A DNA stretch of 64,000 nucleotides, taken from the NCBI RefSeq assembly GCF_002803075.1, contig NZ_NNBK01000008.1, positions 186,001 to 250,000 on the forward strand, read 5' to 3'. Position 1 is the stretch's first letter, and each line of letters begins with the position of its first letter. The stretch is from Streptomyces sp. CB01373 (GTDB lineage: Bacteria; Actinomycetota; Actinomycetes; Streptomycetales; Streptomycetaceae). The notes beneath the pieces are model-generated. The model saw only the letters and a program-made list of their open reading frames with translations, searched no databases and was not told the DNA's origin. The translations under genes and the position numbers were made by a program. Below, piece after piece: positions 27,457-36,572 of this stretch.

Positions 27457-30400
27457 GTGCTGAGACGTAACCCATCGAGGCAGGGAGTCTTTGAATGGGG
27501 TCCTTCGCGCAGAAGGTTTCTGACCCTGGCGGTCGCCGCTACGGCCGCTTCGGTGGTGACGACAAGGAACTCGTCGGCGATCGCGGCCGACGGGGGAACG
27601 GAAGGCAGTGACCGAGCTCGGGCTGTCGACGCCTGGCTCCTCGGCGGCCGCGCTGTACGGACCGAAGCCGAGCAGGCACTGACCGGCACCGAGGCAAACG
27701 TGGCAGCTTTCCTTGCCACCGGGCTGGCCAGGGCGCAGGCTGAGGACGACCGCGTCTGCGTCCTGGAGATGCTCAACTTTGCGGGTCCCGGTGTGCGGGC
27801 GCAGGCTCAACTGGCCCTCGACGGCGCCGACGGGGAATTGCACGAGTTCGTCACGGAGGGTTACAAGTTTCCGCTGGCCGATGATCGGCGGGTCGCGGTC
27901 CTGACGATCCTGGGCGCCGGTGGCAAGTCCGTGGTGCGCAAGGCGAACGCAGCCCTGGACAATGGTTCGCCGGAGGCTTTGGACGCCTTCCTCCAGGAGG
28001 GGCAGTCCACCGCGCGCGAGGATGACGACCGGTTCGAGACGGTCGCCATGCTGTCCGGTGCCGGGCCGTACCTCACCCAGGCCATCAACCGTGCGATGGA
28101 CGGCACGCCAGCCGATGTGAGCGAGTTCTTGCGGTACGGGCAGCACCTCGCGCGCGCTCGGGACCAGGAAAAACTGACAATCGATCAACTTGTACTGCAG
28201 GCGGAGAGTGCTGGTGCCCGCGCCCACACGGCAACGGTCGGGGCCAAGGAGGCGGCCGAGCATGCCGAGGCCGCATCCGCGGAGGCCAAAAAGGCCGCCC
28301 TGCTGGCAGCCGCGGAGAGCGCCGCGGCCAAGGGCGACGCACTCAAGGCGTCACGCGCCGCCGGGCGGGCTGCGGACGCGGCCAACGGTGCGGCTGCCGC
28401 GGCACGTACCGCGGTCGCGGCATCGCGGACCGCGATCTCCGCGGCCCGCACGGCATCGAGCGCGGCCCAGGCCGCGGCGGCCGCGGCCGGCACCGCCTCT
28501 CGGGCCTCGGTGCGCGCCTACCAGGCCGCTTCCGCGGCATCAAAGGACGCCGGTCAGGCCGCGGCGGCGCGCGAAGCCGCGCAAGTGGCCCGGGACACGG
28601 CCAAGAAGGCCCGCGCTGCCGCCGCTGCCGCGTCTGCTGCCGCGGAGGCCAGCCGTCAGGCCACGGTGTCGAGCGAGGCCGCAGCCCGTGCGGGACAGAA
28701 CGCCGCGGCTTCCGCCAACGCTGCCGCGGACGCGGCAGCGGCGGCGGGTGTCTCCCAGGCTGAGGCCAGGCGAGCCAGAGAGGCCGCGGCGCTGGCGACC
28801 AGCGCCGCCAACACAGCTACGGCGGCTGCGAATCGGGCCGGCACTCTCGCGTCCAGGGCAGCCACCGCCGCTCAAGATGCCCACAAGGCTGCCAATAGCG
28901 CCGCTGACCACGCGGAGGCCGCGGCGAAGGCCGCTGAGGACGCTGCCAAGAACGCGGGCAAAGCGCAGGACTGGGCCAACGAGGCGACCATTCAGGCCAA
29001 CAAGGCCGTCGCCGCGGCCACGGATGCCGCCGCCGCGGTCACCCAGGCACAGAACGTCGCGGCTCTCGCCCGCGAGGCGGAAGCAGCAGAGCTCGCCGAG
29101 CAACGTGCCCTGGCCATCGAGGTGGCCCAGGAGCTGAAGAAGGAAGAGGCCGAAAACCGCGCCCGTGTCGAGCAGACCCAGACCCAGCAGGAGCTCACCG
29201 ACCAGGAGACCCGCGATCTGCTGACTCAGGCACGGTCGGAAAGCGATCCTGCACGGGTGGTCGTGCTGGGGCGCAAGGCTGCCGTCAACCTGATGGACGC
29301 CGTCGGCACCTGGACCCGTGAAACTGCCCAGGATGCGCTCGCCGGTGACGATCAGGAGGTGGTCGACTGGGTCACTCGGGCACACGATGAAGCCATGGCG
29401 CTCGATGACCGGGAACGGGTGTTCACGCTTGCCACAGCTGGGAACGCCGTGCTCGCCGAGGCGGCCCAAAATGTACTCGCTGATGACGATCAGCAGGCTG
29501 TGACGGACTTCCTGGCCGGGGGAGCTCTGGCCGTTCAGGCCGAGGACTACCGCTTCGAGGTACTGAGGACACTGCAAGGCGCCGGCAAGGCCGTAACAGC
29601 AGCTGCCAACGCTGCGCTGGACGATGGCGGCGTCAAAGCCCTGCATGGGTACCTCCTTACCGGTTTCCCCAAGGCCAAGACGGAGGACGATCGAGTCACG
29701 ACCCTCGCGGCTCTGCAGGGCGCCGGCCCCAGTGTCGAGGCCGCGGCCCAAGCTGCGCTCGAGGGACCCCAGTGGATGCTCGAGCGCTTTGTCAGCACAG
29801 TCCGTCACAGGGCCCAGCAGGCCGATGAGGACACTGCCACCCACGTGGCGGCCATTCAGGCACAGATCGCCCGAGCAGCCGCTATCGCAGCTGAAGCCTT
29901 CCAGGACGCCGCCGAGGCGGCCAAGGCGGCAGCCGACGCCCGCGGTGCCGCAGCGGAGGCCCGGGAGTGGGCCACCAAGGCAGCGAACTCGGCGGCGAGC
30001 GCGAAGAGCTACGCCGATGACGCAGCAAAGTCGGCAGCGAAGGCGGACGCGTCGGCGGCCTCCGCGGCTGCCTCTGCCAAGCAGGCTTCCAACGCGGCGG
30101 CGGCTGCTCGTTCGGCCAAACGACAGGCCAACTACGCGGCCAATCAGGCCATCTCATCGGCCAACAGCGCCGTCGAAGCCGCGAGCAGCGCACAAGCCTC
30201 GGCCGACAGCGCTCGCGCCGCCGCAATCGCGGCGGGCAAGGACGAACGCGCCGCCCTGGCCGCGTCCAACGAGGCAAAGGCCGCGTATCGGCAGAAGCGG
30301 CGGGAGGAGATGGCCGCAGAGGCGGCCAAGGCGGTCGCAGAGAAGAAACTGAACGAACAAAACCGCGTAAATCCCGCCGATTCGCCCGCCAACGACGAAG

Positions 30401-30795
30401 TCGACTTCGCCGCACTCGAGAAGCAGCATAACGAGGAAGCTGCCAAATTCTTCGGGCGGGCCAGCGCGGTACTGGGCACGGCTGCGGTGGTTTCCGCATT
30501 CATCCCCGGCGGGCAGCTGCTTGCGGGTGGACTTGCCGGAGCATCGCTTGTGTTCGCAGGGATCGGCGCGCTGTACAACGGCAAGGCCTATGGCTGGAAA
30601 AGCAAGGAGTTCGTGGGGTCAGTCGCCGGCATAGGCCTCGCCCTGGGCCTCGGAGCGGTGGGAAGCGCTGCCGCGGGTTCTATGGTCAGCGGCGCCGGGA
30701 AGGTTGCCGTAACCAGCGGAGTCCGTCTCGGTCAAAAAACGATCCAGGGAGCCCACGACATGGCAGCGAATATTGTAGGCTGGTTCTCGGCATAG
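27457..30795 (+). CDS. Tat-exported ALF-repeat/coiled-coil protein, candidate polymorphic toxin
   Basis: About 1112 residues. A twin-arginine signal (SRRRFLTLAVAATAA, residues 17-31) directs Tat export. Residues about 45-225 hold ALF-type repeats (EDDRVCVLEMLNFAGPGVRAQ, DDRRVAVLTILGAGGKSVVR, DDRFETVAMLSGAGPYLTQ), repeated again at about 600-780 (DDRERVFTLATAGNAVLAE, EDYRFEVLRTLQGAGKAV). Between and after them run long Ala/Lys/Glu coiled coils (about 255-570 and 815-1000). The last 110 residues hold two hydrophobic Gly/Ala stretches (SAVLGTAAVVSAFIPGG, GIGLALGLGAVGSAAAG). This is the architecture of Streptomyces ALF-repeat secreted toxins with a variable C-terminal tip. A membrane-active tip is my inference. 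The GTG at 27457 has nearby purine-rich Shine-Dalgarno bases; an in-frame GTG at 27409 is possible. Confidence 0.83.
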   Translation: MLRRNPSRQGVFEWGPSRRRFLTLAVAATAASVVTTRNSSAIAADGGTEGSDRARAVDAWLLGGRAVRTEAEQALTGTEANVAAFLATGLARAQAEDDRVCVLEMLNFAGPGVRAQAQLALDGADGELHEFVTEGYKFPLADDRRVAVLTILGAGGKSVVRKANAALDNGSPEALDAFLQEGQSTAREDDDRFETVAMLSGAGPYLTQAINRAMDGTPADVSEFLRYGQHLARARDQEKLTIDQLVLQAESAGARAHTATVGAKEAAEHAEAASAEAKKAALLAAAESAAAKGDALKASRAAGRAADAANGAAAAARTAVAASRTAISAARTASSAAQAAAAAAGTASRASVRAYQAASAASKDAGQAAAAREAAQVARDTAKKARAAAAAASAAAEASRQATVSSEAAARAGQNAAASANAAADAAAAAGVSQAEARRAREAAALATSAANTATAAANRAGTLASRAATAAQDAHKAANSAADHAEAAAKAAEDAAKNAGKAQDWANEATIQANKAVAAATDAAAAVTQAQNVAALAREAEAAELAEQRALAIEVAQELKKEEAENRARVEQTQTQQELTDQETRDLLTQARSESDPARVVVLGRKAAVNLMDAVGTWTRETAQDALAGDDQEVVDWVTRAHDEAMALDDRERVFTLATAGNAVLAEAAQNVLADDDQQAVTDFLAGGALAVQAEDYRFEVLRTLQGAGKAVTAAANAALDDGGVKALHGYLLTGFPKAKTEDDRVTTLAALQGAGPSVEAAAQAALEGPQWMLERFVSTVRHRAQQADEDTATHVAAIQAQIARAAAIAAEAFQDAAEAAKAAADARGAAAEAREWATKAANSAASAKSYADDAAKSAAKADASAASAAASAKQASNAAAAARSAKRQANYAANQAISSANSAVEAASSAQASADSARAAAIAAGKDERAALAASNEAKAAYRQKRREEMAAEAAKAVAEKKLNEQNRVNPADSPANDEVDFAALEKQHNEEAAKFFGRASAVLGTAAVVSAFIPGGQLLAGGLAGASLVFAGIGALYNGKAYGWKSKEFVGSVAGIGLALGLGAVGSAAAGSMVSGAGKVAVTSGVRLGQKTIQGAHDMAANIVGWFSA

Positions 30796-30864
30796 TCACG
30801 TTTCTCGCCGAGGGGAGCAGAAAAAGCCTACCTTGCTCCCTTCGGCGGAGAGGTACGGAATATT

Positions 30865-31230
30865 GTGAAGGATTCTCCATGGTGGTGGCTATTCGCCGCC
30901 GCAGGTGCCCTCATCTGGTTTTCTGTAATGCTTCCCGCCATGCCCACGCGAAATCACAAGATCTTCGTCTCTCTCGGCCCAGTGCTGGCTTTTATCCCAC
31001 TGGCGGCGTACTGCCTGAAATACAAGGAACCTTTTACGGAAATACTCCCTATTTACTGCGCACTGGTCATCTCCGTACCGTCAGGGATACTGGGACACCG
31101 AAAGGCACTGCGCGAAGTGCTGGCGGACCCCAAAGTTCCCTACGATGAGGCGACCGGCCCATGGACGCTACAGGCGGCATGCGCTCTCGCCGTATTCTTC
31201 GGCCTCGCTGCCTACTATGTGGGCCACTGA
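30865..31230 (+). CDS. Small four-helix membrane protein, candidate immunity protein
   Basis: A 121-residue protein with about four transmembrane helices (WWWLFAAAGALIWFSVML, IFVSLGPVLAFIPLAAYCL, ILPIYCALVISVPSGILG, ACALAVFFGLAAYYVG) and short charged loops. No known family is recognised. It starts 69 bp after the ALF-repeat gene on the same strand from a GTG with GGAGAGG upstream, and its GC content is low for this genome. Pore-forming bacteriocins are typically paired with a small polytopic membrane immunity protein encoded directly downstream; that arrangement and the hydrophobic toxin tip are the basis for the candidate role. Confidence 0.72.
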   Translation: MKDSPWWWLFAAAGALIWFSVMLPAMPTRNHKIFVSLGPVLAFIPLAAYCLKYKEPFTEILPIYCALVISVPSGILGHRKALREVLADPKVPYDEATGPWTLQAACALAVFFGLAAYYVGH

Positions 31231-31360
31231 GACTTTCTCAGTGAAATAATTGAGGGTCTCGGCCTACGTGTCACCAACTCCGCCTGACACGGCGGCTCAC
31301 TTGGCCGAGGCCGATCAGCTTCGGATCAGTCGATTTCAGTCTGATCGAAATGAGTTTCTT

Positions 31361-33205
31361 ATGCGCAGACTTTCCGTCCGTAGAGCGCCGGCCATCGGCC
31401 TGCTCGCCGCCGCGCTCGCCGTCGGCACGTGCGCCGCTCCGTCCGCTCAGGCGGTCACCGGTCCGGCCGCACCCGACGCCGGCTACGGCTACACAGCCCA
31501 CCTCGACATCGGAGCAGGCACGCGTGCCTGCTCCGGCACCCTCGTCGACCCCGAGTGGTTGCTCACCGCGGCCAGTTGCTTCGTCGACAACCCGGCCGCC
31601 GGCATCGATGTGCCCGCTGGTCCGCCGCAGTTGCCGACGGTCGCCACGATCGGACGCACCGACCTCACCACTGCCAAGGGGCAGGTCCGCCAGGTGGTGG
31701 AGCTGGTTCCGCGCACGGACCGTGATCTGGTGATGGCCAAGCTGGCGCAGCCGGTCACCGACGTCGCACCGGTCACTGTCGCGTCCACCGCCCCGTCCAC
31801 CGGGGAAACCCTGCTCGCCGGGGGCTTCGGCCGCACCGCCGACGCCTGGGTGCCCGACCGGCTGCACACCGCGTCCTTCACGGTCGACAGCGTCGAGGCG
31901 GACAGTGTGTCCCTCGCCGGCACCGACGGCGCCATCTGCATGGGAGACACCGGCGGTCCGGCGCTTCGCGTCACCGACGGCACTTCCGAGCTCGTTGCCG
32001 TCAACAGCCGATCCTGGCAGGGAGGCTGCTTCGGCTCCACCGAGTCACGTACCGGTGCCGTCGACACCAGGGTGGACGACCTCAACGAATGGGTCCAGCA
32101 GGTCCGCGCTCTGCCCCGGGCAAGCCAGGTCGTTTCCGGTGACTTCAACGGAGACGGGAGGGAGGACGTCGCCGTCTTCTACGACAACGGCACGTCACCC
32201 GAAGGCAAGAACAGGTGCTCACTCCATGTCTTCTACAGCACCGGCACGGGCTTCGCGGAGCCGAAGAAGGTATGGAGCACTCCTGGCGGCTTCACCTTTG
32301 CGTCCAGCAAGCTGACCGCCGGTGACTACAACGGCGACGGCAAGGACGACATCGCCGTCTTCTACAACGGCGGAAAGTCCGACGACGGCAAGAACATCAG
32401 CTCCCTGTACACCTTCACCAGCACCGGCACCGGCTTCAGCAACCCCCGCAAGACCTGGACCAACTCCGGCTTCACCTGGAGCGCCTCCCAGGTGACGTCC
32501 GGTGACTTCAACGGCGACGGCAAGGACGACGTCGCCGTCCTCTACAACGGCGGAACGGCGGACGACGGCAAGAGCATCACCTCGCTGTACACGTTCACCA
32601 GCACCGGCACCGAGTTCAGCAATCCCCGCAAGACCTGGACCAGCTCGGGCTCCTTCACCTGGAGCCGGTCCAAGCTGACCTCCGGTGACTTCAACGGCGA
32701 CGGCAAGGACGACGTCGCCGTCCTCTACGACGGCGGAACGTCCGACGACGGCAAGAACATCAGCTCCCTGTACACGTTCACCAGCACCGGCACCGAGTTC
32801 AACAATCCCCGCAAGACCTGGACCAGCTCGGGCTCCTTCACCTGGAGCCGGTCCAAGCTGACCTCCGGTGACTTCAACGGCGATCGCAAGGACGACGTCG
32901 CCGTCCTCTACGACCGGGGCACGGCAGACGACGGCAAGGCAGCCTCCTCACTCTTCACCTTCACCAGCAACGGCACCGACCTTGCCGCCCCCCGTGAGGT
33001 GTGGACCAGCACAGGCTCCTTCAACTGGAACGCGAGCCAGCTGACGGCCGGCGACTACGACAAGGACGGCAAGTGCGACGTCGGCGTCCTCTACGACGCC
33101 GGTAAAACCCCCGACGGCCGCCTGATCAACTCCCTGTTCACCTTCACCAGCACCGGCACCGGCATCAAGTCCCCGGTGAAGCACTGGAGCGGCAGCGTGA
33201 TCTGA
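31361..33205 (+). CDS. Secreted pseudo-trypsin fused to FG-GAP/VCBS repeats
   Basis: A 614-residue exported protein. A signal peptide (residues 1-33, ending SAQA) is followed by a trypsin fold that, like its paralogue at 24039-26147, reads LTAASCF (Ser for His) and CMGDTGGPA (Thr for Ser) while keeping the Asp in DRDLVMAKL. Residues about 255-614 are six FG-GAP/VCBS blades with Ca2+-binding DFNGDGKDDVAV motifs spaced 57-61 residues apart. The DNA of the central blades is nearly identical over about 90 bases at 183-bp spacing (32647 and 32830), indicating recent internal duplication. FG-GAP propellers commonly mediate adhesion. The ATG at 31361 begins the signal peptide; upstream in-frame codons are not needed. 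Confidence 0.87.
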   Translation: MRRLSVRRAPAIGLLAAALAVGTCAAPSAQAVTGPAAPDAGYGYTAHLDIGAGTRACSGTLVDPEWLLTAASCFVDNPAAGIDVPAGPPQLPTVATIGRTDLTTAKGQVRQVVELVPRTDRDLVMAKLAQPVTDVAPVTVASTAPSTGETLLAGGFGRTADAWVPDRLHTASFTVDSVEADSVSLAGTDGAICMGDTGGPALRVTDGTSELVAVNSRSWQGGCFGSTESRTGAVDTRVDDLNEWVQQVRALPRASQVVSGDFNGDGREDVAVFYDNGTSPEGKNRCSLHVFYSTGTGFAEPKKVWSTPGGFTFASSKLTAGDYNGDGKDDIAVFYNGGKSDDGKNISSLYTFTSTGTGFSNPRKTWTNSGFTWSASQVTSGDFNGDGKDDVAVLYNGGTADDGKSITSLYTFTSTGTEFSNPRKTWTSSGSFTWSRSKLTSGDFNGDGKDDVAVLYDGGTSDDGKNISSLYTFTSTGTEFNNPRKTWTSSGSFTWSRSKLTSGDFNGDRKDDVAVLYDRGTADDGKAASSLFTFTSNGTDLAAPREVWTSTGSFNWNASQLTAGDYDKDGKCDVGVLYDAGKTPDGRLINSLFTFTSTGTGIKSPVKHWSGSVI

Positions 33206-33252
33206 CAGGCACGGAAGCCGGGCCGACCACCGCCTGCCCGGCGCTGCACACG

Positions 33253-33288
33253 AAAGGCCAGGTCAGACGCTGCCTGACCTGGCCTTTT
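33253..33288. terminator. Intrinsic terminator with T-tract
   Basis: AAAGGCCAGGTCAG and CTGACCTGGCCTTTT form a 14-bp stem over a 7-nt loop, followed by T's. It lies after the FG-GAP pseudo-trypsin gene and 5 bp from the tRNA-Thr 3' end, so it may end transcription from both sides. Confidence 0.88.
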
Positions 33289-33292
33289 CCGG

Positions 33293-33366
33293 AGCCCCCT
33301 GTCGGATTCGAACCGACGACCTACGCATTACAAGTGCGGCGCTCTGGCCAGCTGAGCTAAGGAGGC
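33293..33366 (-). tRNA. tRNA-Thr (anticodon TGT)
   Basis: On the minus strand this is a 74-nt cloverleaf: acceptor GCCTCCT pairs with AGGGGGC (one G-U), the D arm holds AGCTCAGCTGGC, the anticodon loop is CTTGTAA with anticodon TGT (33330-33332), and the T arm GTCGGTTCGAATCCGAC is canonical. No CCA is encoded. Its 3' side faces the accessory exported-protein block, a usual place for integration, but no second copy of the 3' end was found in the window. Confidence 0.95.
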
Positions 33367-33586
33367 GTCGCGCACCGCAACGCCGTACGCGAAGCGCTGC
33401 TCCACTGTACACAGAGCGCGTTTCACCCGGCCACGAAGTTCCTCGCCTCGCGCGTCTCGGCAACCGTGCGTGCCCGCTCGTGCACCCATCACTTCGCCAC
33501 CGTCGAAAATTTCGGCGAAGTTCACGTGGCCTGGGCTACTGACAGACCAGGTGAACGCCAGGTACCGTCCTGTGCCAGTTCACTCG

Positions 33587-33602
33587 TGTGGACTACACCA
33601 CC
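33587..33602. promoter_or_regulatory. Candidate DasR operator (dre) upstream of msiK
   Basis: TGTGGACTACACCACC matches the dre consensus at 12 of 16 positions and keeps the TGG..CT..ACCA core. It is 85 bp before the msiK ATG. It would connect energising of sugar ABC importers with GlcNAc status. Confidence 0.5.
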
Positions 33603-33686
33603 ACAACGGAATCACCCGTAGTGGCACCACCTTCCTACAACGGATCGTCCGGCACGTTCCTGCCGGTAGAAGGGGGCCCGTTCGCC

Positions 33687-34823
<1,137 letters not shown>

Positions 34824-34890
34824 CCCGTCCGCGGCTGACGCCTTACGGCTGAAACCTCGGGACATCCCCGAGCGATTCACCCAAGTTGAC

Positions 34891-34927
34891 GAGAAGGGCC
34901 CCGCGACCTGGCCGCGGGGCCCTTCTC
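34891..34927. terminator. msiK hairpin terminator
   Basis: GAGAAGGGCCCCGCG and CGCGGGGCCCTTCTC form a perfect 15-bp stem over a 7-nt loop, about 70 bp after the msiK stop. Confidence 0.85.
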
Positions 34928-35066
34928 CATGCCCCCGAACCACCCCCGCGCACCGGACATTTCGAGCGGTGTGCGTCAACACGCCAGCCGGGAGGGAGGG
35001 TTCGACCATCCCCCGAAGGGGTGACTAAATGTCGCCAAATCATTACCGGGCGCTACCCTCACTCGC

Positions 35067-35522
35067 GTGAAGCACTCCACCAACCACTCCACGCGACGCG
35101 GCCCGGGCCCCGCCCGCCGGATCGGCCGCTCCCTCGCCCTCGTCCTGCCCGTCGTCCTGGTGCTCTCCGGAACCCTCGCGGTCACCCGGGTCAACTGGTC
35201 GGGGAGCACCTCCAACTCGGTCCTGACCGCGTCGGACGCGATGGCCGCCCCCGCCGCGGCGAAGTCCCGCGCCCGCGCCCCACAGGACGTGCTGCGCGAC
35301 CAGCTCCTGACCGAGCTGCAGGACAAGAACCCGGGCGTGGTCCTCACCCACCTTCAGCAGGCGGTCAACGGCCGCCCGTCGCTGGCCCGGCACTGCGCCT
35401 CCATCGCCCGCACCCTGGGCCGCGCCGCCGTCCACATCTACGGCCCCACCCGCGCCCAGTCCTACGCCCGCCCGGTCTGCGACACCTCCTTCGCCACCGG
35501 CATCCAGTCCACCCACAACTGA
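35067..35522 (+). CDS. Small secreted or membrane-anchored hypothetical protein
   Basis: A 151-residue protein with a basic N-terminus (RRGPGPARRIGRS) and one hydrophobic segment (LALVLPVVLVLSGTLAV, about residues 24-40) that is either a signal peptide or an anchor. The mature part has two Cys (ARHCASIARTLG, ARPVCDTSFATG) likely to form a disulfide, and an Ala/Arg-rich helix. The GTG start is weakly supported by its position. I recognise no family. It follows msiK after a terminator, so it is its own unit, and the gene-free repeat tract begins right after it. Confidence 0.65.
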   Translation: MKHSTNHSTRRGPGPARRIGRSLALVLPVVLVLSGTLAVTRVNWSGSTSNSVLTASDAMAAPAAAKSRARAPQDVLRDQLLTELQDKNPGVVLTHLQQAVNGRPSLARHCASIARTLGRAAVHIYGPTRAQSYARPVCDTSFATGIQSTHN

Positions 35523-35649
35523 CGCCCCTCATCGCCCTGGCCGCCCGAGCACACCCCTCGGCGCCAGGGCAAGGGCCACCCGCTTCCGCGCCCGACGTGC
35601 ACCGCGGCGATAGGAGCCGCCCCGCACCCGACGGCACCCGAACCGACAG

Positions 35650-35755
35650 CGCGGAGACCCGCGCCCACCCTGAAGGCGTGCCCGGGCGGCACCGCGGAGG
35701 ACCGCACCCGTCCTGAACGCGTCCCCGGGCGGCACCGCGGAGAGCCGTGCCGGCG
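35650..35755. repeat. Short 43-bp direct repeats
   Basis: The unit CCTGAA(G/C)GCGT.CCCGGGCGGCACCGCGGA begins at 35669 and again at 35712 (43-bp spacing, few differences), with a third partial GCGGAGACCCGCGCCCA upstream. It is noncoding as far as I can tell. Confidence 0.6.
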
Positions 35756-35906
35756 CTGCCCGCGCCTGGGCCGGCAACCCGGCGGGGCAGCTCCGGCCCT
35801 GGGCACGGTGACCGTGATGTGCGCCCCGACCCGGGCCGGACGACCGACGACCCGGGCGCGGAGACCACGCCCCCACGCCCGGGCCCGCCCATTCCCGCGC
35901 CCCAGG

Positions 35907-36400
35907 CCTCGTGAAGAGGTCAGCCGCCCCACCCGACCAGGGCCCGGCGCCCGCACGACGGGCCGCGGACCGGCCGGGCGACCGACAGCACGCCGACCGG
36001 CCCCCGCCCCACCGCTCCGCGCCCCATCACCCGCCCCGCTGCTCCGCGCCCCGGACCTCGCAGAACAGTCGGCCGCCCCACCCGACCGAGACCCGGCGCC
36101 CGCACGACGGGCCGCGGACCGACCGGGCGACCGACAGCACGCCGACCGGCCCCCACCCCACCGCTCCGCGCCCCATCACCCGCCCCGCTGCCCCGCACCC
36201 CGGACCTCGTACAGCAGTCGGCCGCCCCACCCAACCGAGACCCGGCGCCCGCACGACGGGCCGCGGACCGGCCGGGCGAGCGGCAGCATGCCGACCGGCC
36301 CCCGCTCCGCGTCCCGGACCTCGTAGAGCAGTCGGCCGCGCCTTCCGGCCGGAGCCCGGCGCCCGCACGCGCGGCTTCGTGCTGGGGACTCGTGGAGGGT
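35907..36400. repeat. 149-bp tandem repeat array
   Basis: Units start at 35907, 36056, 36205 and 36319. The first two spacings are exactly 149 bp, the third 114 bp (an internal deletion). Each unit carries CCTCGT..AG.AGTCGGCCGCC, CCGGCGCCCGCACGACGGGC, CGCGGACCG.CCGGGCGA and GACCGGCCCCC, differing at only a few positions. It is intergenic, very GC-rich and seemingly untranslated. Confidence 0.8.
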
Positions 36401-36572
36401 CCGGCCGTCCCTTCGGGACCGGGGCCGGACCGGACCCCGTCCGGCTCGTCCCGAGACGCGGCAGTCCTCCTGCAGTGGCTTTCGTCCGGCCGAGTCGCCC
36501 GTGTCCGTCGCCCCCGTGCGTACGGTGACAGCCCCTGACGGACGCTCCGAGGGCGGGTCGTACAGTGCGGGC

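Larger units (their letters stand above)
35523..36572. other. One kilobase without genes, repeat-rich
   Basis: No frame here has convincing codon use, start and length together. The stretch consists largely of short repeats at 35650-35755 and long tandem repeats at 35907-36400. The repeat period of 149 bp is not a multiple of three, so a repeated reading frame would shift each time, which argues against coding. Near its 3' end, TACAGT (36561) is a plausible -10 for the nucleotidyltransferase. Confidence 0.6.

Noticed and set aside
31250..31360. Upstream in-frame extension of the FG-GAP pseudo-trypsin
   Set aside because: It would place 37 residues before a clean signal peptide; the ATG at 31361 is the better start.
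33293..33366. Integration site (att) at tRNA-Thr
   Set aside because: No integrase gene and no second copy of the tRNA 3' end was found in the window, so a mobile element cannot be claimed.
35808..36528. Open frames through the 149-bp repeats
   Set aside because: The repeat length shifts the frame at each unit, products are low-complexity Arg/Pro/Thr, and no ribosome-binding site is present.
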